From CALARM01 sp964431735 (GTDB lineage: Bacteria; Vulcanimicrobiota; SpSt-956; JAKJGF01), in assembly GCA_964431735.1 (NCBI GenBank), contig CAYSLJ010000025.1, forward strand, positions 1-53,341: 53,341 bases of DNA, read 5' to 3'. The notes beneath the pieces are model-generated. The model was not told where the DNA came from. It searched no databases and saw only the letters and a list, made by a program, of their open reading frames with translations. Made by a program: the position numbers and the translations under genes. Positions 1 through 8,270 of the stretch are shown here, piece by piece (position 1 is the first letter of the stretch; each line of letters opens with the position of its first letter).

Positions 1-39
1 CAAATTTCTTTTTCCCTTGTATGTAAAATCACCTGTCAT
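1..39 (-). CDS. possible 5' fragment of a leftward gene
   Basis: Reading leftward from an ATG at 39-37 gives 13 codons without a stop, MTGDFTYKGKRNL, before the window ends. The same stretch of DNA occurs near 3974-4000 on the plus strand, where it reads MTGDFIYRG ahead of the TPR protein gene. In both places an in-frame TTG codon preceded by a purine-rich stretch follows shortly after. The fragment could be the start of a gene related to the one at 4016, or a duplicated leader. Too short to name. Confidence 0.2.
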   Translation of the reverse strand, partial: MTGDFTYKGKRNL

Positions 40-97
40 TTTTAAACGCAATTCATCATGACTCACCAAATTTTTATCTAATAATTAAATTTATTTA

Positions 98-126
98 TTG
101 CCAAGTGCTTTTTTACGTGATATAAT
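98..126 (+). promoter_or_regulatory. sigma-70 type promoter of rpmB
   Basis: TTGCCA (98-103) and TATAAT (121-126) are separated by 17 bases, close to the ideal for the housekeeping sigma factor. The expected transcript starts near 133 and leads into the rpmB ribosome binding site at 182-188. Confidence 0.7.
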
Positions 127-194
127 AATCAGGTTTATGTTTTATAGAGTAAAAAGCTGAAAGCTTAAAGTTTATATATAAAGAGGTGTTATTT

Positions 195-386
195 GTGTCC
201 AGAGTATGTGAAATCTGCAAGAAGGCTCCTATGAGCGGAAATAATGTGAGCCATTCCGAAAGAAAAACCAGAAGAAAATGGAATGTTAACCTTCAAAATG
301 TAAAGGCAGATGTTCCGGGAAGAAGGAAAAAAATTAAGGTCTGTACCCGCTGTCTGAAATCAGGCAAGGTTATGAAAGCCATATAA
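195..386 (+). CDS. rpmB: 50S ribosomal protein L28
   Basis: A 63-residue protein of the L28 family, part of the large ribosomal subunit. It begins MSRVCEICKKAP and carries two CxxC pairs (CEIC near the start, CTRC near the end), the pattern of zinc-binding L28. The reading frame is open from a GTG at 186, but the GTG at 195 is preferred: AGAGGTG at 182-188 is spaced correctly for it, and MSRVC is the usual family start. The gene has its own promoter and is followed by a perfect hairpin and T-run. The next gene's ribosome binding site overlaps the rpmB stop codon. Confidence 0.95.
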   Translation: MSRVCEICKKAPMSGNNVSHSERKTRRKWNVNLQNVKADVPGRRKKIKVCTRCLKSGKVMKAI

Positions 387-395
387 AGGCGAAGA

Positions 396-1463
396 GTGAG
401 AAATGAGATATTTTCAGTCTCATTTCTCATTTTTTTATTTCTCAGTTTCCTCTCTTTCTCAGTTTACGGAAATTTTATTACTCCCTGCACAGGTATGAAA
501 GCCCCACTCTTTACACTCAGATCTACTGAAGGAAAGTCTGTAAAATTATCTGATTTTACAGGGAAAAAAATTATAATATTAAATTTCTGTGCCTTCTGGT
601 GTGATACATGGCAGGAAGAAGCAGAGGGATTTTATGCTCTGAAAAAAAATTTCCCCGATATATCCTTTGATATAATCTCTGTAAGTATTGACGGCCAGCT
701 TGACATGATGGTGGAAAAGAAAAAAGATCTTATATATTATCCTGTTCTTCTGGATATAAAAAAACATGTCAGTGCCCTTTATTCTATAGATAATGTGCCA
801 ACTCTTTTCATACTGGATAAAGAAGGGGTTATAAGATATAAATTCAGAGGATATCCCGGTACTGTCACTCTCTATTCTTCTATTAAATATCTGATGGAAG
901 AAAAACATAGAAATTCTTCTTCTGTAAAAAAATTGACTCTTACCTTCGATGATTTCCCTTCAGGAGAAGATTCTGATGATATTCTTGATATACTTGAGAA
1001 GGAACATGTTAAAGCCATTTTTTTTGTTTCAGGGGAAAAGGCGAAAAAATATCCTTTCCCTGTCAGAAGAGCTTTTGCAATGGGACATACCCTTGGTATA
1101 CACTCATATCACCATATAAATTTTACTGACCTTTCTGAAAAAGAGATAATAAAGGAAATTTCAGACACTTCTGATGTAATATATAAGCTTACAGGAAAAA
1201 GACCGTTTTTATTAAGACCTCCGGGAGGTCATGTAAATAAATTTATAGAAGAAATTGCTCTTGCTATGAATTTAAAAATTTTCCTGTGGACAATCAATCC
1301 TCTGGATTATCAGAGACCGGGCAGACAGATGATTGCCGAGAGGATTTTAGGGGAACTTAAAAGAGAGAAGGAAATAATTCTTCTCCATGACGGTGTAAAA
1401 GAGACATCAGACATTCTGTCAGAACTTATTTCCATATTCAGAGACAGAGGCTATGAATTTTAG
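396..1463 (+). CDS. secreted thioredoxin-like / polysaccharide deacetylase fusion
   Basis: 355 residues. Residues 1-25 form a signal peptide. Residues 30-165 are a TlpA/redoxin-type thioredoxin fold with the cis-proline motif NVPT near 133-136. The active site reads FWCDTW (67-72): Cys69 is kept but the resolving cysteine is Trp72, so ordinary disulfide exchange is unlikely. Residues 178-355 are a NodB-type carbohydrate esterase with TFDD (183-186), HSYHH (236-240), RPPGG (274-278) and LLHDG (329-333), so the metal-binding and catalytic positions look intact. It probably removes acetyl groups from cell-wall or extracellular polysaccharide outside the cytoplasm. The GTG start is supported by AAAGG at 385-389 overlapping the rpmB stop. 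The signal-peptide codons are partly made by the rpmB terminator hairpin. I know of no standard family with this fusion. Confidence 0.85.
   Translation: MRNEIFSVSFLIFLFLSFLSFSVYGNFITPCTGMKAPLFTLRSTEGKSVKLSDFTGKKIIILNFCAFWCDTWQEEAEGFYALKKNFPDISFDIISVSIDGQLDMMVEKKKDLIYYPVLLDIKKHVSALYSIDNVPTLFILDKEGVIRYKFRGYPGTVTLYSSIKYLMEEKHRNSSSVKKLTLTFDDFPSGEDSDDILDILEKEHVKAIFFVSGEKAKKYPFPVRRAFAMGHTLGIHSYHHINFTDLSEKEIIKEISDTSDVIYKLTGKRPFLLRPPGGHVNKFIEEIALAMNLKIFLWTINPLDYQRPGRQMIAERILGELKREKEIILLHDGVKETSDILSELISIFRDRGYEF
397..436 (+). terminator. intrinsic terminator after rpmB, overlapping the next start codon
   Basis: TGAGAAATGAGA (397-408) pairs perfectly with TCTCATTTCTCA (418-429) around a 9-base loop, followed by seven T. 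The GTG start of the redoxin/deacetylase gene (396-398) lies at the base of the 5' arm, so one hairpin could both end rpmB transcripts and hide the next start codon. The arms look like the AGTGAGA-type heptamers seen throughout the window. Confidence 0.8.
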
Positions 1464-1481
1464 TAACAGGATGTGAGTAAT

Positions 1482-2201
1482 ATGTATTATCTCTTAAGAA
1501 ACAGTTATTACGCATCACGTATCGCGCATAACGCGTCACGATTTACTGCTCCTGTTATTTTTTTCCTGTTCCTTACCCTGAATATTCCTATTTATGGCGG
1601 TGAGGGAAAAAACAATATTCTGGAAACCATCAGAGATAATCCTCAGGTCCGGGATGAAATATTAAATCTTGCAGGAAATACTATTATTTCATGGCTTTAC
1701 GATGGAAAAATATATATTCCTTCATCAAAATATTCATGGGTAATGGATGAAAAATGCGGCGCCTTTATTACTCTGGAAAAGTATGGAAATCTCAGAGGAT
1801 GCAGGGGAACAGTCTGGCCTTTATATAAGACTCTTAAAGAAGAAATAATAAATTCTACTCTGGGAGCAATAAAGAGAGACAGCAGATTTCCTCCTGTTAC
1901 AATTGAAGAACTGAAGAAATTACATATTACAGTTACTGTTGTAGGAGAAATAACGCCTGTAATGGAACCTGAGAAAGAAATAGATCCTCTTGTACATGGT
2001 GTCCTTGTAGAAACATATAATGGAGAGAAAAAAGGTGTCATGCTTCCCGGAGAAGCACCTACACTGGAAAAAGAACTTGCCTGGGCAAAAAAGAGAGCCT
2101 CTATAAATGAAGATGAAGCTGTTTATATTTATCGTTTTACAGGAGTCAGATTTTCAAAGGATTTAAAGACGGTAATTCAGAATCTACATGTAAGTGAATA
2201 A
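1482..2201 (+). CDS. secreted AMMECR1-domain protein
   Basis: 239 residues from ATG 1482; a GTG at 1473 would add three residues. The AMMECR1 domain runs from about residue 55 to 230 and contains the hallmark LRGCRG (family LRGCxG) near residue 103, plus the conserved HITVTVVG region. The biochemical role of AMMECR1 domains is not settled; some occur fused or next to MEMO and radical SAM partners, which are absent here. Unusually, this one has a membrane-insertion segment near residues 21-39, so it is probably exported or lipid-anchored. The preceding residues are encoded by a heptamer repeat array, suggesting that the present N-terminus was created by a repeat insertion. It follows the deacetylase gene by 18 bases. 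Confidence 0.8.
   Translation: MYYLLRNSYYASRIAHNASRFTAPVIFFLFLTLNIPIYGGEGKNNILETIRDNPQVRDEILNLAGNTIISWLYDGKIYIPSSKYSWVMDEKCGAFITLEKYGNLRGCRGTVWPLYKTLKEEIINSTLGAIKRDSRFPPVTIEELKKLHITVTVVGEITPVMEPEKEIDPLVHGVLVETYNGEKKGVMLPGEAPTLEKELAWAKKRASINEDEAVYIYRFTGVRFSKDLKTVIQNLHVSE
1507..1540. repeat. CGTCACG-type heptamer array inside a coding region
   Basis: A degenerate run of ACGCATC/ACGTATC/ACGCGTC units of the same kind that fills intergenic gaps elsewhere. Here it lies inside the open reading frame of the AMMECR1 gene and is translated in frame as part of the residues before the hydrophobic signal segment. Confidence 0.75.
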
Positions 2202-2204
2202 GAA

Positions 2205-3788
2205 TTACAGCCCACTGTTGACTATTATATCAAGATTTTTTTTAATATCTTCCTGGAAAGGATCAAGAGAAAGGGATTTTCTATATTCTTCTGCCGCTCT
2301 GTCTTTCATGCCTTTATATAAATAGGCCAGTGCCAGATTATTATATACTTCTGTACTGTTACTCTGCAATTTTTTTGCATCTTCCAGGTGTCTTATAGCA
2401 CTGTCGTAATCGCCTGTATCCAGAAACAGGAATCCCAGTTTTACTTTAATAGTATATTTATCTTTTGAACATATAAGGGATTTATTATAAGCTTCTATGG
2501 CTTTTTCAGGTTCATTATTTTTTATATAAGAATCTCCCAGGTAATTAAAGGCAAGACCCATGTCTTTATAATCATCTTCAGAGGATGTTACATAACTCCA
2601 TAGAATTAAATTATTTTCCCATATTCTGTTCTGATTTATTGTTATATTCATATATAAAGATATGACTGTTATTATAAGAGCAATGGAAAACAATCTATAT
2701 TGTCTATCATTTCTGAAATTATAGAATTTTAGAAAAATCAATGAAAGAAAAAAAGATAAAGAAAGGGAACTGAAATAAATATATCTGTCTGCTGCAACAA
2801 ATGTTACAGGTATTATACAATGACTGTGAGGTATGAGGCCTATGAGAAACCATAGAGTCATGTAAAATACAGGTTTTGATTTTTTCCAGGAAATTATAAG
2901 GGAAAGAAAGATTAATAGAAATATAAATAAAGAAAGAATCATATATGTTAAATATAAACCTTTTATATTGTACATAGGGTGAAGTCTGATAGGATAAAGA
3001 AGTTTTGAGAAATAAAAAAGAGTAAAAATTTCTATATCCATAAGCAGATTAAATAAAGCGCTCAGTCCTGAAACTGCTCTCACTCTCTCCGTATAAGTCA
3101 TAAGTATATATAAAAACAGAAAGGAACTTATTGTAAAAGGTATATATATAAAGAATCTTCTGCATAGATTCTTTATATTCAGTGTGTTTACAAAAGTAAA
3201 ATCATATAATATAAAAAGGGGAAACAGTGAAAGTGTAAATTCTTTTGACATAAGAGCCATAATATATAAAATAATAGAAAGTATATATATATATTTTTTT
3301 TCTCTTTTCAGATATTTAATAAATAATAAAAGAGATGCAAGAAAAAATATATAACCATACATATATTCCTTTCCGAAGAGTGCTGCCACAATCTCAGAGT
3401 GGATGGGATGTACTGAAAATAAAATACATGTAATAAAAGCTGTTTCAGACGATTTGCTGATATGTATTATAAAAAAATAAATCAAAATAACATTTATAAT
3501 ATATAATATTATATTCCATATGTGATAGGGAAGAGGGTTTAATTTCCAGAGATTATACTGAATAAAATAAGAAAGACTTTTTACTGGCTGTATACTTCCG
3601 TCATAACTGTAAAAAAGTATATTTTTTAAATTTTTCAGTGAAAAATCTCTGAGATAGCTGTTATTGATAATATTTCTCTCATCATCCCATACAAAACCAT
3701 TATAAAAGCTATTATAAAAAGTAATAATAATGATTGTTATAATCAGGGCTATATAAATTATGTCTCTATTTTTTTTCATCATAGACAT
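2205..3788 (-). CDS. TMTC-like multi-spanning membrane protein with C-terminal TPRs
   Basis: 527 residues. About ten hydrophobic segments fill residues 10-400. The first loop has the acidic motif FVWDDERN near residue 32, typical of GT-C glycosyltransferases that use a lipid-linked sugar, and HPIHSEIV near residue 130 corresponds to the HPLHVESVAW motif of bacterial TMTC/DUF1736 relatives. Residues 420-520 form three TPR units. By family, a membrane sugar transferase acting on the outer face is likely; substrate unknown. A longer paralogue lies at 22643-24451. The start could be any of three close ATG codons (3788, 3782, 3779). It converges with the AMMECR1 gene with only three bases between stops and no clear terminator. 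Confidence 0.75.
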   Translation of the reverse strand: MSMMKKNRDIIYIALIITIIIITFYNSFYNGFVWDDERNIINNSYLRDFSLKNLKNILFYSYDGSIQPVKSLSYFIQYNLWKLNPLPYHIWNIILYIINVILIYFFIIHISKSSETAFITCILFSVHPIHSEIVAALFGKEYMYGYIFFLASLLLFIKYLKREKKYIYILSIILYIMALMSKEFTLSLFPLFILYDFTFVNTLNIKNLCRRFFIYIPFTISSFLFLYILMTYTERVRAVSGLSALFNLLMDIEIFTLFYFSKLLYPIRLHPMYNIKGLYLTYMILSLFIFLLIFLSLIISWKKSKPVFYMTLWFLIGLIPHSHCIIPVTFVAADRYIYFSSLSLSFFLSLIFLKFYNFRNDRQYRLFSIALIITVISLYMNITINQNRIWENNLILWSYVTSSEDDYKDMGLAFNYLGDSYIKNNEPEKAIEAYNKSLICSKDKYTIKVKLGFLFLDTGDYDSAIRHLEDAKKLQSNSTEVYNNLALAYLYKGMKDRAAEEYRKSLSLDPFQEDIKKNLDIIVNSGL

Positions 3789-4015
3789 TCTTTTCTCAGA
3801 TAAAGGACTTTATCCTGCCGGATAGAATTTATATTTTAAGATTCTATAGTTTTGCACTTTTTCATAATTTCCTTGTTTTTACTGACTTTATAGTTAAATA
3901 GATTATTTTTTTACAGTTTTTAAAATCTGCAAAAGTATAGTAATTAAATAAGTAAGAGTTCAATATAATTGTATTAAAAATGACAGGTGATTTTATATAC
4001 AGAGGTGATTTTAAA

Positions 4016-5131
4016 TTGATTAGAACAGTTTTTCTTGTTATACTGGCAATGTTTTTCTTATCTTTTCCTTCCTATGGTGCAGACACAGATAAAATCGTAA
4101 GAAAAGGTTATAATATCTGGATGTCAGGTAATTTCAATAAATATCCTGAAGCTCTGGAACTGTTTCAGGAAGCTGTGAAAAAGGATCCTAATAATCCTGA
4201 ATATCGTTCTGCTGTGGGAAGATTGTTTTTTGAAATGGGAGATTATGAAAAATCCTTTAAGGAATTGAAGAAAACCCTTTCTCTTGCTCCCGAAAGAGCC
4301 TGGATTGAGGCATGGACCAGGATTTGCCTGGGGGAAATCTATGAAAAAAGAGGAGAATACGATCGGGCATTTAAAGAATATGACAGGGCAATAAAATTGA
4401 ATACAACTCGAAATTCCCTTCAGGAGGCTTATGGGAGAAAAATTCTCGTACAGTGGAAACGTAAAGAAACATTGCATTTTGTTTTTTCCTATCCCGAAGG
4501 CGGTATAGCAGATAGAAATATAGATGAAATTTCTATGGAATACCAGAAGAAATATTCGGAGATAAGTACCTTTCTCGGTCTTGGAGTGAATGATAAAATA
4601 CAATGTTATCTTTTTCCTTCTGTAGAAAAGGCCCGTGAGATTATGGGAGTAGAGCCGGGTTTTTCCAGACCCCAGGTGAAACAGATATACAGTTTATATG
4701 GTACGGAAGAGAAGGAGCCTCCCGGCATACAGATAGGAATGGTTCTATCTTTTTATACAGGTAAAACCAGAAACAGAGAGCCCTTTTTTCACCGGGGATT
4801 TGCCCAGTTTCTATCTTCCATGGAAGAAAATTTCGAAGAGAATATTATTGAATTGAAAAATAATAAGAAATTTGTTCCTTTATTAACATTAAAGAATGAT
4901 TTTTATCATTATCCCGGCGAGATTTCCTTTACAGAAAGTGCAGCTTTTGTTAATTTTTTAATAAGTAAATACGGACTCGGACTTTTTAAGAAGGTCTGGG
5001 TGGCAGAAGATATGGACAGAGCATTTAAGAAGGTTTATGGCAAAAGCTTTGAAGAATTAGCAAAAGACTTTGATAAATCCATAAAAGACAGGGATAAAAT
5101 AATAGAAAATTACAGGAGTCTCGATGAGTGA
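4016..5131 (+). CDS. secreted TPR protein with degenerate peptidase MA-like domain
   Basis: 371 residues from a TTG start. The frame is open from ATG 3980, but AGAGGTGA at 4001-4008 is correctly spaced for TTG 4016, and that start gives a clean signal peptide (IRTVFLVILAMFFLSFPSYG). Three TPR units cover roughly residues 25-130. The C-terminal 200 residues resemble gluzincin 'peptidase MA-like' domains often attached to TPRs, including the AAFVNFLISKYG segment. The expected HExxH reads FHRGFAQFL near residue 260, so the zinc site is not intact and the protein is probably not a protease. It is more likely a periplasmic scaffold or binding protein. No operon partner is evident. Confidence 0.6.
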   Translation: MIRTVFLVILAMFFLSFPSYGADTDKIVRKGYNIWMSGNFNKYPEALELFQEAVKKDPNNPEYRSAVGRLFFEMGDYEKSFKELKKTLSLAPERAWIEAWTRICLGEIYEKRGEYDRAFKEYDRAIKLNTTRNSLQEAYGRKILVQWKRKETLHFVFSYPEGGIADRNIDEISMEYQKKYSEISTFLGLGVNDKIQCYLFPSVEKAREIMGVEPGFSRPQVKQIYSLYGTEEKEPPGIQIGMVLSFYTGKTRNREPFFHRGFAQFLSSMEENFEENIIELKNNKKFVPLLTLKNDFYHYPGEISFTESAAFVNFLISKYGLGLFKKVWVAEDMDRAFKKVYGKSFEELAKDFDKSIKDRDKIIENYRSLDE

Positions 5132-5195
5132 TAACTTTGATTTAAACAATCCTGAACATCTCTTTTAAAAATCTTGAAAATCGTGGTTAATTTTC

Positions 5196-5224
5196 TTGAC
5201 ATTTATAAAAGTTTTCTGTATAAT
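5196..5224 (+). promoter_or_regulatory. consensus sigma-70 promoter of the tRNA pair
   Basis: TTGACA (5196-5201) and TATAAT (5219-5224) are 17 bases apart, a perfect consensus promoter 21 bases upstream of tRNA-Gln. Confidence 0.9.
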
Positions 5225-5244
5225 CAATTGAAATTAAGTTTTGA

Positions 5245-5315
5245 TGCCAGTTCGTCTAATGGTAGGACAGCAGACTCTGGATCTGTTTGTGGGGGTTCGA
5301 GTCCTCCACTGGCAG
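5245..5315 (+). tRNA. tRNA-Gln (CTG)
   Basis: A seven-pair acceptor stem (TGCCAGT/ACTGGCA), a three-pair D stem, an anticodon arm GCAGA/TCTGT around loop CTCTGGA with anticodon CTG at 5277-5279, and T arm GGGGG/CCTCC around TTCGAGT. The discriminator is G5315. CCA is not encoded. It reads the glutamine codon CAG. Confidence 0.95.
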
Positions 5316-5322
5316 GTAGCAT

Positions 5323-5395
5323 GGCCCCATCGTCTAGTGGCCTAGGACGCCGGCCTCTCACGTCGGTAACGGGGATTCGAATTCCCCTGGGGCTA
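5323..5395 (+). tRNA. tRNA-Glu (CTC)
   Basis: Acceptor GGCCCCA/TGGGGCT, anticodon arm CCGGC/GTCGG with loop CTCTCAC and anticodon CTC at 5357-5359, T arm GGGGA/TCCCC with loop TTCGAAT, discriminator A5395. CCA is not encoded. It is seven bases after tRNA-Gln and shares its promoter and terminator. Both are C34 isoacceptors for G-ending codons, so the U34 partners must lie elsewhere. Confidence 0.95.
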
Positions 5396-5399
5396 TAAT

Positions 5400-5436
5400 A
5401 AAATACCCGCCATAAAAGCGGGTATTTTATTTTATC
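5400..5436 (+). terminator. intrinsic terminator of the tRNA operon
   Basis: AAAATACCCGC (5400-5410) pairs perfectly with GCGGGTATTTT (5418-5428) around loop CATAAAA, followed by a T-rich tail. Confidence 0.9.
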
Positions 5437-5460
5437 CTTAAAAAAAAGGAGAGAAAGACT

Positions 5461-6768
5461 ATGAAAATATTAAATAAGATTTTTTTTGTTTGTTTTCTAT
5501 TGTATTTCCTCACAGGCGCTGTAATGGCTGATATGCCTGACGAAAATTTGAAGCGCACTGTTTTTGACAACGGCCTTGTAGTATTAACCCATGAAAAACA
5601 TGACAATCCTTTAATATCTGTTCATATATGGGTCAGATGTGGCTCAATATATGAACCTCAAAATCTCCGCGGTATTTCTCATTTTTATGAACATATGATT
5701 TTCAGAGGCACCAATGAAGTAAAAGTGGGAGAGATTAACCGTACAATAGAAAAGTGGGGTGGTACGGTAAATGCCGTTACGTCAAAGGATTATACCCAGT
5801 ATTATTTTGTAGTTAATAAAAAATATGCCATAGATGCTATGAAATTACTGGCAGAAGGTGTTATAAATACACAGTTTACAGAAATGGATCTGGAAAGAAG
5901 CATAGTTCTTGAGGAACTCAGAAGCACTGTAAATAATCCTGAAAACTATGTTTTCGATATGTTTGCAGGTACTCTTATGGAAAAAAATCCTTATAAATGG
6001 CCTGTCATAGGTTATGAAGATACTGTTAATGCAATAACAAGAGAAGATTTTATTAAGTACCAGAAGAGTTATTACAGACCGAATAATATGTGTGTTGTTA
6101 TTGTAGGTGATTTTGAAACAGACAAAATACTTCCTCAGGTCAAGGATATTTTTTCTAAATTTGAAAATGCCACAGTTCCACCTCTTAAAGTATCATTTGA
6201 TGAACCTCTTTCTGAAGTGCGCAGAGTCCAGGATGATATGGGACTTCCTCAGGCAACAGTTGTTTTTGGCTTTGAAGGTCCTGGAATTTTAGATAATCCT
6301 GAAGATATATGTCCTGTCGATGTTATGGCTTTTTTACTTGGCTGGGGACAGAGTTCCAGGTTTGCCAGAGAAGTGAAAGAAGAAAAAAAACTGGCTGATG
6401 AACTACAGGTTGTTTATCTTACAAGTCGTTATCCCAGCCCTTTTTATGTATGGGCAGTTACTGATAAAAATAAGGTTTCTTTACTTGAAGAGGAACTTAG
6501 AGAGCAGTTCAAAAGACTTGCAGAAGAACCTGTAAGCGAAAAAGAATTGAAGAGAGCCAGAATTTTACTGGAAAGCAGTTATATCTTCGGAAATGAGACT
6601 GCTGACGGTCTTGCCGGAACCTATGGTTATTACGAAATACTTGCCGATAATGTAGATTTTTCAAAAACCTATGTTCAGAATATTCGCAAAGTAACTCAGG
6701 AAGATATAATGAGAGTTGCAAAAAAGTATTTCGGAACCGGTAATTATACAATAGCCGTTTTGAAATAA
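5461..6768 (+). CDS. M16 family zinc peptidase, active subunit
   Basis: 435 residues with a signal peptide (about 1-23). The inverted zinc motif HxxEH is intact as H74-F-Y-E77-H78, and the third ligand is Glu151 in the segment RSIVLEELR. Length and two-domain layout fit M16B peptidases. The C-terminal domain lacks the R/Y pair normally found in the region that here reads EKKLADEL; the next gene has that pair but lacks the zinc motif. In characterised M16B heterodimers the two features are split in this way, so these two genes very probably encode one periplasmic or surface peptidase. AAGGAGAG precedes the ATG. Confidence 0.9.
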   Translation: MKILNKIFFVCFLLYFLTGAVMADMPDENLKRTVFDNGLVVLTHEKHDNPLISVHIWVRCGSIYEPQNLRGISHFYEHMIFRGTNEVKVGEINRTIEKWGGTVNAVTSKDYTQYYFVVNKKYAIDAMKLLAEGVINTQFTEMDLERSIVLEELRSTVNNPENYVFDMFAGTLMEKNPYKWPVIGYEDTVNAITREDFIKYQKSYYRPNNMCVVIVGDFETDKILPQVKDIFSKFENATVPPLKVSFDEPLSEVRRVQDDMGLPQATVVFGFEGPGILDNPEDICPVDVMAFLLGWGQSSRFAREVKEEKKLADELQVVYLTSRYPSPFYVWAVTDKNKVSLLEEELREQFKRLAEEPVSEKELKRARILLESSYIFGNETADGLAGTYGYYEILADNVDFSKTYVQNIRKVTQEDIMRVAKKYFGTGNYTIAVLK

Positions 6769-6798
6769 TCCTGGTAACCTGTGAAAGGAGTCTTACTG

Positions 6799-8112
6799 TT
6801 GAAAAAAGCATTTTTTATTATAGTTTTTGTAATTTTTTCCATGACCTGTTCTTTTGCTATTGAAACAGTGCATAAAGAAATACTTTCGACCGGCATGACC
6901 GTTCTTATACAGACTGTTGATGAGGATATTACTGCCATAGAGGTTTTTGTAAAAACAGGCGTAATGAATGAAGAAAAGGCTCAGTCCGGTATCAGTGGTT
7001 TAATTACTCCTTTAATGCTCAGAGGAACAAACACTGTAAGTGCCAGAGATATAAATATGGAAATAGAATCCCTTGGCGGAACAATTCAGGCAATAAGTAA
7101 CCAGGATTATTCCGAATATTATATTGTAAGCACTTCCGAATATTTTGATACTGATCTCAGAATTATATCAGATATAATAGTTAACCCTGCTTTTCTTCAG
7201 GAAGAAATAGATAAAGAAAAACAGAATATTCTTCTTGAAATGGAGAAGCAGCAGAACAGACCTTTTTCCAGGTTAAACGATATGTTCAACGCCACACTTT
7301 ATCAGAGGCATCCCTACGGACGTCCTGCTTTAGGTGTGAGGGAGAATATCGAGAAATTTACAAGGGAAGATATAATAAAATTTTATACTGCAAACTATGT
7401 ACCAAAAAATATTGTTGTATCCATTGCAGGTAAGGTTGACGTTAAATCTGCTTTAGATAAAGTAAAGACAGCTTTTGCCGGTTTACCTGACAGTCCGCCT
7501 CCTGATCTTTATAATCCTGATGAACCGAAGCCCCTTCTCTGGCGAGAAGATTATAGAGCCAGCGGCGGTGATGCAGGATGGTTCTTCCTTGGTTATCCTG
7601 CTCCCAGTATTTTATCTCCTGATTTCCCCGCTATGGAAGTTCTTCAACTGGTTATAGGAGGAGGAATGAACTCCAGAATGTGGATTGAAATGCGTGAAAA
7701 GAAAGGCCTTGCTTATGATCTCGGCTCTTTTATGAGCCCTACTATAGGGCCGGGACGTATGGTTACATTTATAGCCACAACTCCCGGTAAAGTAAATGAA
7801 AGCAGAAAAGCTATACTTGATGAAGTCAGAGATATAAGACAGGGAAAAATTACAAATGAAGAAATTGATATTATGAAAACCTATAGAATAGGCCAGTATT
7901 ATATAAGTGAAGAAACAGTCAGGAGTAAAGCCTATAATCTAGGTCTTTATGAAATTCTCGGCACAGGCTATCAGTATTACCTTGATTATCCCGGTTTGAT
8001 ACAGAAAGTTTCAAAGGAAGATATTATAAGGGTAGCAAATGAATATCTTACCAATCCTGTTTTTGTTGTTATATCACCTAAAAGACCTGATGGTATTCAG
8101 GGAGAGAGGTAA
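6799..8112 (+). CDS. M16 family peptidase-like, non-catalytic partner subunit
   Basis: 437 residues from TTG 6799. A GTG at 6781 is in frame, but AAAGGAGT at 6784-6791 fits the TTG and gives a clean signal peptide starting MKKAFFIIVF. Where the active subunit has HFYEH this protein reads GLITP (67-71), so it cannot bind the catalytic zinc. It keeps the C-terminal SRMWIEMREKKGLAYDLGS region with the arginine and tyrosine that help bind substrate in M16 partners. It starts 30 bases after the active-subunit gene and is almost certainly co-transcribed. Confidence 0.9.
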   Translation: MKKAFFIIVFVIFSMTCSFAIETVHKEILSTGMTVLIQTVDEDITAIEVFVKTGVMNEEKAQSGISGLITPLMLRGTNTVSARDINMEIESLGGTIQAISNQDYSEYYIVSTSEYFDTDLRIISDIIVNPAFLQEEIDKEKQNILLEMEKQQNRPFSRLNDMFNATLYQRHPYGRPALGVRENIEKFTREDIIKFYTANYVPKNIVVSIAGKVDVKSALDKVKTAFAGLPDSPPPDLYNPDEPKPLLWREDYRASGGDAGWFFLGYPAPSILSPDFPAMEVLQLVIGGGMNSRMWIEMREKKGLAYDLGSFMSPTIGPGRMVTFIATTPGKVNESRKAILDEVRDIRQGKITNEEIDIMKTYRIGQYYISEETVRSKAYNLGLYEILGTGYQYYLDYPGLIQKVSKEDIIRVANEYLTNPVFVVISPKRPDGIQGER

Positions 8113-8262
8113 GTTGTTTCGTAACGCGTAACGCGTGACGGGAACAACTTATATGTATTTCATAAGTTATTGGAATTTAATTAGAGTGAAAAGTGAAAGG
8201 TGAAAAGTGAAAAGAATGCTATATTCCTCACTATTCACTACTCACTACTCACTCATTTTATG
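8113..8262. repeat. composite heptamer repeat between M16 and cmk genes
   Basis: Three parts. First, CGTAACG/CGTGACG heptamers at about 8119-8139. Second, a short palindrome ACTTATATGTATTTCATAAGT around 8145-8168, whose right half and flank match, inverted, the segment near 24600-24630. Third, an AGTGAAA array (8185-8215) facing a TTCACTACTCACT array (8223-8254) that can fold into a long hairpin. No gene is visible in the gap. Confidence 0.75.
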
Positions 8263-8270
8263 AAAGAACG

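Noticed and set aside
4124..4603. 159-residue antisense frame over the TPR/peptidase-like gene
   Set aside because: No ribosome binding site and a composition rich in Phe, Ile and Ser expected from antisense of a TPR gene.
5174..5398. 74-residue open frame across the tRNA region
   Set aside because: It reads through the promoter and both tRNA genes, whose structures are complete; the frame is incidental.
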